Positions 10,773 through 21,889 of a stretch of DNA of 64,000 nucleotides are shown piece after piece. The DNA is from Escallonia rubra. Taxonomy: Eukaryota > Streptophyta > Magnoliopsida > Escalloniales > Escalloniaceae. Position numbers and translations under genes: made by a program. Position 1 is the stretch's first letter. Each line of letters opens with the position of its first letter. The stretch is from positions 1 through 64,000 of the forward strand of contig JAVXUO010003046.1 in assembly GCA_033065855.1 (NCBI GenBank). Direction: 5' to 3'. Below the pieces are notes generated by a model. The model did not search any database, had not been told where the DNA came from, and saw only the letters and a list, made by a program, of their open reading frames with translations.

Positions 10773-12010
10773 GGGAAAATTGCAGAAACCACCATCGTGG
10801 TTTGGGTCAGTTGCAAAAAGACCCATACAGTTTCAAAAGTTACAAGAAGACACCTGTGATCGCAAAAGTGTTGCAACCGTCAAAAAAATCGTTCAATTTA
10901 ACGGAGCGTGCTCTTCACTCTTTTGAAAAATGTGTTTAATAAAAAATTTATACTTTTTTTACTAAAATACCCTCCCTTTTTATCTCTCCCAAACAAGTTC
11001 CAAACCCTAGCCGCCACAGTAACTGCCACCGCCCCGTCTGCCACCACCCACCTTGGGCGCCTACACTACCGCCACCCCCGTCATCACCGCGTGCCGCCGG
11101 TGTAAGCCTGTTCATAATCTCGCCTCCACCACCCCGTATGTTGCTTGTGCCACCCACAGCCGACAGCACCATTTGCCTCGTCCAATCCCGTCGCCACCAA
11201 CTACTGCGCCCAATCCCATCACCGCCAACAACCCACCCAATCTTGCCGCTGCCATCATCGCCCAATGCCATAGGTACCATCACCGCGGAGTCCCGCTGCA
11301 GTCATCACCGCCCAAATTAATCGCACAACAAGTCACACGACCCTAATCTCACAAACTAAGATCTAGGTTTTCAAATTGCAATGTGCAATTGAAACCCTAG
11401 ATCTGACTTTGTGCAATTCGGGTAAATCAGACCTGGGCTTAGATCTAGGGTTTCACAAACTTTGATGTTGTTGATTTGCCGAAATTGCACAAACTTAGAT
11501 CTAGGGTTTCAATCGCACCTTGCGATTGAAACCTTAGATCTAAGTATGTGCGATTTGATGAGGCAGTGGCGGCGACGGGTTTCGATGAGGAAGGTAGCAA
11601 CGGGGCGGTCGTGGGTAAGGCAGGTGGCAGACGGGGTAGGGTGATGGAGGCAGTGGCGGCGACGGGTTTCGATTAGGCGGAGTTGTGGTAGTGATGAGAG
11701 AGATCTGCTTCGGCTTGTGGACACGGCAGACATGGCTGGGTGATGGAGGTAGGGGCGGCGTGGCTGTGAGAGAGAGAGGGCTTGTGCTTGTGTCCATGAA
11801 TGACAGGCTGGAGTGGCGACGGTGTGGCTAGGGTGGTCTCTGCTAGAGACTTTTGTTGGCAGGGGTATTTTGGACAATATTTTTATTTCGTTACGAAAAC
11901 CGTTGGTTGCAACACTTTTGCGACCACGAGTGTATCTTTGCAACTTTTGTAACTACAAGGGTCTTTTTGCAAATGGCTCAAACCACGAGGGTGATTTTTA
12001 CAATTTTCCC
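10773..12010. mobile_element. Non-autonomous Mutator-like element (MULE)
   Basis: The ends GGGAAAATTG... and ...CAATTTTCCC are part of imperfect inverted repeats of roughly 110 bases that share TTGCAAAAAGACCC and CGCAAAAGTGTTGCAACC. It is flanked by an exact 9-base direct repeat TAGTTTTAA (10764-10772 and 12011-12019), the usual target duplication length of Mutator elements. Copy 2 of the segmental duplication keeps the empty site. The interior is GC-rich and low in complexity (CCACC and GGTGGCG runs; GGCAGTGGCGGCGACGGG repeated near 11562 and 11649). It may include captured DNA, but I recognise no host gene. No transposase. Confidence 0.88.
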
Positions 12011-12330
12011 TAGTTTTAATGCTATATTCCTATTTTTGTGGACATGTTATGGAGGATAAAAGAATCACATGTTAGAACCAATTGTTGGACTTTTTCTCAT
12101 TGCAAGTTACCAAATTATTTCATCAACCGTATCACAATTTTGAAACTGAAATGTCTATCGTACCACTGGACCATGACCCTGTCTTCCTAGCAATCTATTA
12201 ACATGAAATCCTTTATATATGCTATTGTACTTCCATGACACCAATATCCAAAACTTTTAAATATATGAAAACAATATTAACTGCGTAATAATAAGACTCT
12301 AGTTGATTCCTTGTCAACCCAATCACACTT

Positions 12331-12367
12331 TTTTTTTTCTTTTTTTTTGGGGGGGGGGGGGGGGGGG
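12331..12367 (+). repeat. T-run followed by G-run
   Basis: A run of T with one C is followed by about 20 consecutive G. The copy-2 counterpart (about 16009-16046) is broken by T into several G blocks, a form able to build G-quadruplexes. Confidence 0.9.
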
Positions 12368-14040
12368 TTGTTGATCCAAAAGATTGCATTGACAAGGATT
12401 ACTCTAATCTATTACAACCATATAAAAAAATATATAGAATCTTTGGGGCCATCTCGTAATTACACCAAAACCATGTTTGAAAAGTTTAGCCAAAGTAGAT
12501 TCCACTTCAAGTTGGAATTGTTTGGTTTCGAATCGGAGTTGTTTGACTGTCTAGCAAAAGAAAGCGTAAGTTTCTTTTTGTACTTGAAACTAATTAAGAA
12601 TCTGCATTTACAAGTAACATCAAGTAAAACTCACCGTGATGGATCTAAATACAAGTATCATCAAGTAAACTTTCATTGATGGATCTAAATAGCATAAATT
12701 TAATAATGGTAACAAATTGGTGGGTCTTTTTTCATTGTTTCTTTCTTCTTCTTCTTTTCTTTTAAGAGTCGTACACAAAATAAAAACTTACTCTATAGCT
12801 TCTCTAAAGTCAAAAAATATACTAGCTCCTCTGCCTAATGCCAAGACCAGAACTTGGAGGCTACTCTAAGGTGATTTTTAGGAAGGAACACTATCCTTTG
12901 TTGGGTGTGACGGACACACCTAGCATATTCACTAACAGCAAAAACCGCTGTAAGTTCTGGCGGTAACTATAACATTGACAACGACGACACAACCTCGCCC
13001 AACAAACATAGAAATAATTCAGCCTCGACATACTAAAACTCGAAATCAAACGAAAGAACGAAACCTATTGCCACCGTGGAGAAGAACGTAACCCTAACTT
13101 GTATAGAGTATCCAAAAACCGAGAAACTAGGGAAACAATCACTTAAACTAAAGTTGTTGGTTCCGATCTCCATACCAAGTTGTATCCTAGCTAATAAAAA
13201 GGAAAAGAAAAAAACCACTTGAAACAAGGGTGGTGGCGCAACTTGATTTAACAAGAGACACTCGAGAAGGGAAATAACAGTTAAAAAGATCGTAGAACAA
13301 AACTTAAGTCACATTTCCTTTATTTTTTATGATGAAATATAAATTGTCATTATAACCAAAAAAAAAAAAGAAATATAAATTGTCATCTAACAACATTGTC
13401 ACTAAAAGACATTTGTTGTTGTGAATTCACAATACAACATCAACCACCACCTATCACCAAAGTAGACGATCACCGCCACCATTACACCCCCATAACCATA
13501 GCCAAAGTCGCTACCATACTCACGATCACCGCAAATCATCCACCAAACGACGCGGCGCCGCCACTATTACTACCAAGCGTAACCAACCATATCCTATTAC
13601 ACCAGCACCACCACCACAGGCCAGCCAAAACACCTAGCAGGATGATTGAACAACATTTTGGGATGTTCTAGGACACCATGGATGATCAGAATTGTGTTTT
13701 TAAGAAAAGCTTACTGCCATTTTCAGAGCCAGTGATCATGGAGCAGGTAGTAGAACCCAGTTTTCAGCAATTATATCAACAACTTTGGCATCATAGTCAA
13801 TAGCAGCCCTCTGCCCGTTTTGATTAATAAGAACGAGCAATCCAATTAACCAAAGAACAAGCAATCCAGTTTTCGGTAATCTACATCTTCACGTCCAGTG
13901 TTCCGTTGTCATACTTGTAATGAAAAGAAGAATCTCTTCAGACTCTTCTCTTGCTTTGCTTGACACATCTTATTCATCAAATTAGGTATCTAGCTTAGAT
14001 TTGATCATCGGACGCAATATTTGAAATATTACTGCAATGC

Positions 14041-14327
14041 ATCATTTTCAAATTAAAAAAGATTCTGTAAATATTCTTACATATTTACCCTTGTATACTT
14101 TTTTAATTCTATTTTTCGTTCCACATTTAACTCTTCATCAATTCATTTACACTTTTTTTATTTTATTTCTCTCTTCACATTTAACACCCTTTTCAACTCG
14201 TTTTCTCTCTCCTGCCCCACTTTCTTCCTCTTTTCTCTCTAAAGGATATAATGGAAAATACACAATATATGACTTAAATCTTAATATGCGTGAAAAAAAA
14301 GGATTGAATTATGTGGGACGGAGGGAG
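14041..14327. mobile_element. Right part of the Stowaway MITE, copied by the segmental duplication
   Basis: Matches 9452-9738 and ends in GGGACGGAGGGAG followed by TA. It has no left end because the duplication breakpoint lies inside the MITE. Confidence 0.85.
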
Positions 14328-15084
14328 TAAATAACTATCTACAAATACATGTTTGATTTTCACAAATTATATTCAATTTAAGGAATTTGACAATAAACAC
14401 TTATACGAAATGCTTGATTTGCTTAACATAATTCATACTATTAACTTTGTTTTTGCACATACGTTGCTACGGTGACTAGTTATATTATATCTATATTTAT
14501 ACTATATATAATGAGAAGTCTATTTTTAGTGTAATACCATTTTGGTGTTACACTGAGAATGACTCCGGCACTAACACGTGTCTATTATGAGGATAAAATT
14601 ATAAAATATAACTACCTACTCTCCATAAAGTCATTAGTTACAAACACTCACTCTCTGCATGTAACTACCCATTTTCTTTTCTACATTTTTTTCTACATTT
14701 CCCCTTTTCCCTCAAATCTGAAGAAAATCCAAATTACAATCTGTCAATTGCATTTGTAAGCGATAGTGGGTAAGTAAATTATCTCAAAATACATTACTCA
14801 TAATTTGCAATGACAGCACTCGCAATGCGTGTGCACATCATCTCGTTATATATAAAAGGAATACCTACTTTGATGTAACACCTCTTTTGGTATTACGTAA
14901 CTACCCACTTTAGAATGTTGACACTTGGCATCATAAATCAAGCATGATATGAAAATATTATATTTTAACTTTATTTTTGCACTCATTTTATCGATTGTGA
15001 CACTAAATATCTATACATGATGCTTGATTTTTTTCACAAAATATATATCAGTAACTTTAGTTTTGCATGCGTACAGTAGCTAGT

Positions 15085-15295
15085 TTTTTTTAATCAAGAC
15101 ATTGCATTAAAACTGAGAGAGTACAAAAGAGGGTTCCTAGTTCACAATTTCATCCATTAACAAAAGAGAACCAAATGATGAAGAAGGAACCAAGCTAAAA
15201 GAGTTTGAAACATTCGCCCGTTTTGCTAGATTGTGGGCTAAGCTATTAACACTTTTATTTACTTTCAAGACATCCCAGCAGATAAACTTTTGGTG
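15085..15295 (-). mobile_element. 5'-truncated LINE tail with RNase H end (copy 2)
   Basis: Duplicate of the LINE tail at 10525-10735, with the same arrangement of T-run, 3' untranslated part and RNase H C-terminus on the minus strand. Confidence 0.55.
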
Positions 15296-15458
15296 TAACA
15301 CCACTTTGGTGTAACATGGTAGTTTTAATGCTATATTCCTATTTTTGTGGACATGTTATGGAGGATAAAAGAATCACATGTTAGAACCAATTGTTGGACT
15401 TTTTCTCATTGCAAGTTACCAAATTATTTCATCAACCGTATCACAATTTTGAAACTGA

Positions 15459-15864
15459 GGCCACGTTTGATGCGGTTTTTTTTTCCTCTCTTTTTTCAGT
15501 TTTGAAAATTGGAAAAAAAAAGTGCGTTTGGTAACCATTTTTTTTTTCCTTCTCCAATTTAAAAAACCAGTTTTAAAACTGAAGAGTAAAAAAAAAAACT
15601 CCAAAAACTGATTTTTTTTTTTAGACCACTACCACCACCCTCCCACCGCCGGCAGCCACCTCAGGCGACCACCTCCGGCCGCCGGCCGTTGGCCACCACC
15701 ACCACCACCGTCGACCAGCGCTACGCCCCACCACTACCACCGCAAACCACAAAAAAAAAGTAAAAAAAAAGGTTATCAAACACCCACTTGTTTTTGTAAA
15801 AACAAAAAATTAAGCTGCTCTTTAAAAACTGAAAAAAAAAAAAAAAATTTTGTCAAACGAACCC
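15459..15864. mobile_element. Tourist/PIF-Harbinger-like MITE present only in copy 2
   Basis: The insertion starts GGCCACGTTTGATG and ends CATCAAACG-like as GTCAAACGAACCC; the termini match at about 9 of 12 positions as inverted repeats. Copy 1 reads straight through (AAACTGAAATGTC near 12145). Inside are long T/A runs around a GC-rich centre of CCACCACC. Relatives occur at 42830-43295 (opposite orientation) and, less closely, 54454-55377. The target repeat is at most 2-3 bases, so a hAT origin (8 bases) is unlikely. Confidence 0.6.
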
Positions 15865-17691
15865 AGAAATGTCTATCGTACCACTAGACCATGACCCTGT
15901 CTTCCTATCAATCTATTAACATGAAATCCTTTATATATGCTATTGTACTTCCATGACACCAATATCCAAAACTTTTAAATATATGGAAACAGTCAACCCA
16001 ATCACACCTTTTTTTGGTGGGGGGGGGGGGGTGGGGGGTGGGGTGGTTGTTGATCCAATAGATTGCATTGACAATGATTACTCTAATCTATTACAACCAT
16101 ATCAAAAAAAATAAAGAATCTTTGGGTCCATCTCGTAATTACACCAAAACCATGTTTGAAAAGTTTAGCCAAAGTAGATTCCGCTTCAAGTTGGAATTGT
16201 TTGGTTTCGAATCGGAGTTGTTTGACTGTCTAGCAAAAGAAAGCGTAAGTTTCTTTTTGTACTTGAAACTAATTAAGAATCTGCATTTACAAGTAACATC
16301 AAGTAAAACTCACCATGATGGATCTAAATACAAGTATCATCGAGTAAACTTTCATTGATGGATCTAAATAACATAAACTTAATAATGGTAACAAATTGGT
16401 GGGTCTTTTTTCATTGTTTCTTTCTTCTTCTTCTTTTCTTTTAAGAGTCGTACACAAAATAAAAACTTTACTCTATAGCTTCTCTAAAGTCAAAAAATAT
16501 ACTAGCTCCTCTGCCTAATGCCAAGACCAGAACTTGGAGGCTACTCTAAGGTGATTTTTAGGAAGGAACACTATCCTTTGTTGGGTGTGACGGACACACC
16601 TAGCATATTCACTAACAGCAAAAACCGCTGTAAGTTCTGGCGGTAACTATAACATCGACAACGACGACACAACCTCGAACCAACAAACATAGAAATAATT
16701 CATCCTCGACATACTAAAACTCGAAATCAAACGAAAGAACGAAACCTATTGCCACCGTGGAGAAGAACGTAACCCTAACTTGTATAGAGTATCCAAAAAC
16801 CGAGAAACTAGGGAAACAATCACTTAAAATAAAGTTGTTGGTTCCGATCTCCATACCAAGTTGTATCCTAGCTAATAAAAAGAAAAAGATAAAAACCACT
16901 TGAAACAAGGGTGGTGGCGCAACTTGATTTAACAAGAGACACTCGAGAAGGGAAATAACAGTTAAAAAGATCGTAGAACAAAACTTAAGTCACATTTCCT
17001 TTATTTTTTATGACGAAATATAAATTGTCATATAACAACATTGTCACTAAAAGACATATTTGTTGTTGTGAATTCACAATCCAACATCAACCACCACCTA
17101 TCACCAAAGTAGACGATCACCGCCACCATTACACCCCCATAGCCATAGCCAAAGTCGCTACCATACTCACGATCACCTCACATCATCCACCAAACGCCGC
17201 GGCGCCGCCACTATTACTACCAAGCGTAACCAACCATATCCTATTACACCAGCACCACGACCACAGGCCAGCCAAAACACCTAGCAGGATGATTGAACAT
17301 CATTTTGGGATGTTCTAGGACACCATGGATGATCAGAATTGTGTTTTTAAGAAAAGCTTACTGCCATTTTCAGAGCCAGTGATCATGGAGCAGGTAGTAG
17401 AACCCAGTTTTCAGCAATTATATCAACAACTTTGGCATCATAGTCAATAGCAGCCCTCTGCCCGTTTTGATTAATAAGAACGAGCAATCCAATTAACCAA
17501 AGAACAAGCAATCCAGTTTTCGGTAATCTACATCTTCACGTCCAGTGTTCCGTTGTCATACTTGTAATGAAAAGAAGAATCTCTTCAGACTCTTCTCTTG
17601 CTTTGCTTGACACATCTTATTCATCAAATTAGGTATCTAGCTTAGATTTGATCATCGGACGCAATATTTGAAATATTACTGCAATGCATCA

Positions 17692-20600
17692 CTGCTTTCG
17701 GCTCCTCTTTAGGATGAGCAATGTCTATTGTTTGTTGGCTAATGCCATACTACAGCTCTAGGTAATCTCCAATCATCCATGTTGGCTTGGTTGCGCAAAG
17801 CAATTTTTGTTTTTTGTTTTTTCTCTTTCTAGCTTCTGTGTTGTGAGAAATTTCTGCATTCTCTTAGTCTACGCCAAAGGACTGAGCTGCAATAGACCAT
17901 TTGCATGCCATTGTGCCTGGGAGCCAGGCTTTGCGAGGCTCAGCCCACCCGTCTTACCTGCTTAAGGCTTGTGCCTTTTGTCACCCGGTTGTTATTTCTT
18001 TTGGTCAAACAAATGACGGGATCGTAAGGCTCTGATCAAACCGACAAGAATTATTGTGCCTCGGGAACTTACAAGATCACATATGAGCCCCAATTCCCAT
18101 ACCTATGTCGGGCCCGAAACCCACAAGGAACTCGCGCGTGGAGCACATACAGGCAATGACATAAGTTTGCCCCTAACAAGAAGCGACGGGCAGGGACTCA
18201 AACTCACGTGGTGTGTCTGAATTGAGATCTTGGAATCCGCTGAACAGCTCCTTGTTGGTTTTGTCACCAGGTTGATGCTACCTGGTTTGACTTGCATAGA
18301 TGGGATGAGTCTGAGTTGGTTATTTTTCACTTGTAGGATTTTCCTTTATCAGTCAACCTTGTAGATGAAGAACATGAAGAGAGCAACATTTTTTTCTTCT
18401 GATTGATGAAGGTTTTCCTTTGTTGGTTCCTCTGGACGAGGACTCAAGAGGATGATGGTTTATGTATTTTGGCAACTTTGTATACGTCTTTGACATCGGG
18501 TGTATTTGATCCCAATTTTACAGAGATTCAGCCAGAGCTTGTTCTCGTGACTGTGAAGTCGCTTTGCATAATAGGTGCGCATACGGGCTTTAATTAGCTT
18601 GTTTTCTTCACACTTCAGTTCATATATTGTCTACAAACTTTGGATACATATCTCCATGCCTTAATTTGAACCTTAGCATTTTTTCGTAAATTTGATACGC
18701 GGTTGTGGCAAAGAAATGGAAATGTGAAATCGAGATCTCGACGCTAATTATTAGGCTAGCCTAATTAGGTTCACGTTGTGCTGTGCCAAATTATGTTACT
18801 TACCCTGACTTGACGATTTTAATTCAAAATAAAAGGCTTCATATTCTAGTTTTGTAAACAGATCCCTAATTATTTTTAACATTTAAAATTTTTTGTTTTA
18901 AATTATGATCTATAATTCTTGTACCTTTTTTTTCCCAATCTGGTTTTATGATTTGTCATGTAAAATAATTGTTAAATTAACTCTAAATTATTTGCAATTT
19001 TATTCTTAAATGTGAAAATCAAATTGGTAATTCTCTCTTTTTCCTTGCACAGGTGTTCTCTCTTTTTCTCTCTCAACATATTTTTTCCTTATCTGTGGAA
19101 CAAAAATCTAGCCATGTAAAAATATAGACTATCACTTTAATCAGGGGCGGACCCAGAAAATATAATTGGGAGTGCCAAAAAATTATAAAAAGATTTGATG
19201 TCTAACATAAAAGAATTCAGAAGCTTCAAGTTCACTTAAAACACGAATAATAAAAAATACATTATAATTAACGTCACTATTAAATACGTTAAATACAAAT
19301 TACATTGCTCAATTTGACTACTAAGTACTAACAATATATTTTCATGTGCATAGTGATTTCTTTAACTTGCTAATGTTAGTCAACAATAAATTACTAATTT
19401 TACATAAAAGAATCTTAACTCTTACGGTATAGATATGTTACTAGTGTGATTATCAATTGTATGAATATATTAGTCACGTATAAGTTAACAAACTACAAAA
19501 TTTTAACCTAAAAAAAGAAGAAGAACTAATCGTAAAATATTCTTGTATTTTTATAATCTGGAGATTTAGAATTTACAATTTGGAAGAATGAAGATAGAGC
19601 AAGAAAATAATAAAGACAAAGACTATAAAAGCCGGTGGCACAAAGAGTAAAAAACACAATAAAATAAAATCTTAATAAATTAATGTTACAATATAGTGAC
19701 ATTTTGATAAATATTTTAAATATATTTATCCATTATCTAGAAAACTCAAAAAAAAAAAAAAGCCTCATCTTTTTAAAGAGTTAACAGCTGGTGTTACTTC
19801 TTTGTACGTTGTACAATACCGATTTAAGAGTAATATTATAACACTCTTATCAAAATATACTATATGCACCCTCTCAAGTTTTTTCACTTTTTTTGTTGTT
19901 GCTAAAAACATATTTTAAATACAATTGTTAACTTTTTAGCGATACAAAAATGAGGTGGAACGAGACTCTTCTTTCATGCGTTAATATTTTAGTGATTATA
20001 AAATAATATTCTTATATGCAACGCAATGGATCAAAACTAATAATTGTGTTATTGTTTTGGTTAAAAGTCTGAGTCCCGGCCGGATTGAAGCATGCAATCC
20101 AACGAACAAGGCCTTGATGTTTGACTCGCTGGTTACTGAATCAGACCCCTTTGATGTTTGGTGTTAGATTTCATGACTCCTCACATATGTTTCATGTTTG
20201 GTGTTAGATTGACCACCGAACCGCATGGGAAGTGATGTTCCATTTGGGCATTGACTTCCAGAAAAGTTCAGGACGCTTGGTGCTGAAACAATTTTAACAA
20301 AAGTAAGAAAAAGGAAAAAAGATAAAAACGTTCTCAAGGGAACGTAATCGATACTAAATTGTGTCTCACTGATCATCATTAAAAGCGAAAAATCAATTAA
20401 ACATGACAAGACTTAACGTGATTCTGCTGACGTCCATTCAAAAAAATGGACAAAGTTTTGATTCAGAAATGACAAATGTTGGACGCATCTTCACTCACAC
20501 AATGCGGTCGCACGATGATAAATTGCACATTTTACTGTGTTTTTTTGTATATTTTTCATATTGTACGTGCATAATTACATTCCATAAGATATGAATTTCA

Positions 20601-21800
20601 CAACAACATAAAACGGATGGAGTAGTATTCCAAAAATGCCACGTGACCAAAACACAAATCTCATAACAATTGTTCGGTAACATGCTTGTTCCATCCTTAA
20701 CCTAGTGATAGTCTCCGTTGACATGAAAATAATATAATTTTTAGCGTGACAAATGAAGATTGGGCACTCGTGTGAGTTAAAGAGAGGAAGTCACATGTCG
20801 TTGAATTTAATGTTGATTCAAGTGATTGGAATTAGAATGTTCATAATTATTTATTACAGGTGATTGCTTGTGTACATGAAATTATGAAATTCAAGAACGA
20901 TTTTTCTACAGGGATGATAGAGGAGAAAAAATGAACAGCTTAAGTTGGTTATATCAAACGGACGGTTTTCAGCCGTTGCAACTCGGTTACTTTGGTGAAA
21001 GGCACAAAAAGAAAGAATCAAAAGAAAGGAAGAGATAACTCACCCATCCAGCCAAATTAAGAATTAGATTTAAGTCATTTTTCTTCGAATGTATTGATCT
21101 CTCGGTCAATCGATTGTAATTATGATGTCAGTTTTTGGACCTGTATCTTTGGTCATTGTCATCAAACATCAATCCAATATCTTTGTGGACACATTCAATC
21201 TATTTCTAATTTAGTCAATTTAGTCAAGTTAAAATTTTATTTTCAGATAAGTCATTAGAGAGAGATAAAAAAAAAAAAACTTGCACATTGAATCAATTGA
21301 AAGTTTGCAATAGATTCAGATAAGTCATTAGAAAGAAACCTGTCTGCAATTTGATTGAAAATTTGCTTTCAAGCGCAAATATTTTTACACTTTACAAACT
21401 GTTTCTCACTCTGAATTTTTGGCTAAGAATTATATTTGTAACAAAATATAAATCTTTGTGATACTTTTTACTAACAAAAAAAAAAATTAATAAATAATAA
21501 CTTGACAGAATAATCTTATGTCGTTAATATATTTAACGATATTTTTCTATAACGCCAAATAATCTCCATCACTTTTCTTGCCGTGAAGAATTCTCTAAAT
21601 TCAACGCTACAAGGGTACCGAACAAACGTGCGCAATATAAAACATGTCACAAGACAATCTCGTCATTCCAACCCACTCGGAAGGGTACTTCCGTCATTAA
21701 AACCACCACAAAATAGGCCTTGTTTGGTAGTTCCGCACCCCTTTGTCTCAATTCTCCCAGGTGCGGACTGCACGAGGAAGCCAACAACCAAACTCCCCCT
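17692..21800. other. Intergenic spacer, no gene recognised
   Basis: About 4.1 kb of AT-rich DNA. The part 17700-18600 is of more mixed composition but gives no exon chain or family match. From 18650 to 21560 it is very AT-rich with long A/T runs. A single hAT-like terminus lies at 19142. The last few hundred bases are the FBA3 promoter side. Confidence 0.6.
19142..19185 (+). mobile_element. Single hAT-like terminus
   Basis: CAGGGGCGGACCCAGAAAA resembles the CAGGGGCGGA ends of Tip100-type hAT elements common in plants. I cannot find an inverted partner within the next kilobase, so either the element is truncated or its far end has decayed. Confidence 0.4.
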
Positions 21801-21805
21801 CTCCC

Positions 21806-21813
21806 TTTATAAG
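21806..21813 (+). promoter_or_regulatory. TATA box of FBA3
   Basis: TTTATAAG lies 84 bases before the ATG within CTCCCTTTATAAGCCC. A start site about 30 bases downstream would place the GA repeat in the leader. Confidence 0.55.
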
Positions 21814-21824
21814 CCCGTGATTTT

Positions 21825-21847
21825 AGAGAGAGAGAGAGAGAGAGAGA
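21825..21847 (+). repeat. (AG)n microsatellite in the FBA3 5' leader
   Basis: A 23-base AG run between the TATA-like element and the ATG. GA tracts are common in plant leaders and can bind BBR/BPC factors; a role here is inferred only. Confidence 0.85.
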
Positions 21848-21889
21848 TTCATCGATTCTTTCTCTTCTGCATTTTTGCTCTTGTAATCG

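Larger units (their letters stand above)
9452..14040. repeat. Tandem segmental duplication, copy 1
   Basis: This segment and 14041-17687 are near-identical head-to-tail copies. Both start ATCATTTTCAAATT and both run to ...TTACTGCAATGC. Copy 1 is longer because it carries a Mutator-like element (10773-12010) and a longer (AT)n tract near 9900. It contains the right part of the Stowaway MITE, repeat tails, a LINE tail, and about 2 kb (12020-14040) of unrecognised DNA with T- and G-runs. No intact gene is visible inside. Confidence 0.93.
14041..17687. repeat. Tandem segmental duplication, copy 2
   Basis: Head-to-tail repeat of 9452-14040. It lacks the Mutator-like element and shows the undisturbed target TAGTTTTAA at 15320-15328, but has its own ~406-bp insertion at 15459-15864. 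At the junctions the sequence ATCA is shared (9452, 14041, 17688), the expected trace of microhomology-mediated duplication. Confidence 0.93.

Noticed and set aside
10908-11943. Several His/Pro/Thr/Arg-rich open frames on both strands
   Set aside because: They overlap each other in opposite frames and come from low-complexity CCACC/GGTGG DNA inside the MULE.
13033-13254. 73-residue minus-strand frame, also present at 16714-16935
   Set aside because: It is kept in both copies only because the duplication is young; no family resemblance, no splice context.
18103-18597. Open frames in 18.1-18.6 kb of mixed composition
   Set aside because: No recognisable domain, no exon chain and no clear start context on either strand.
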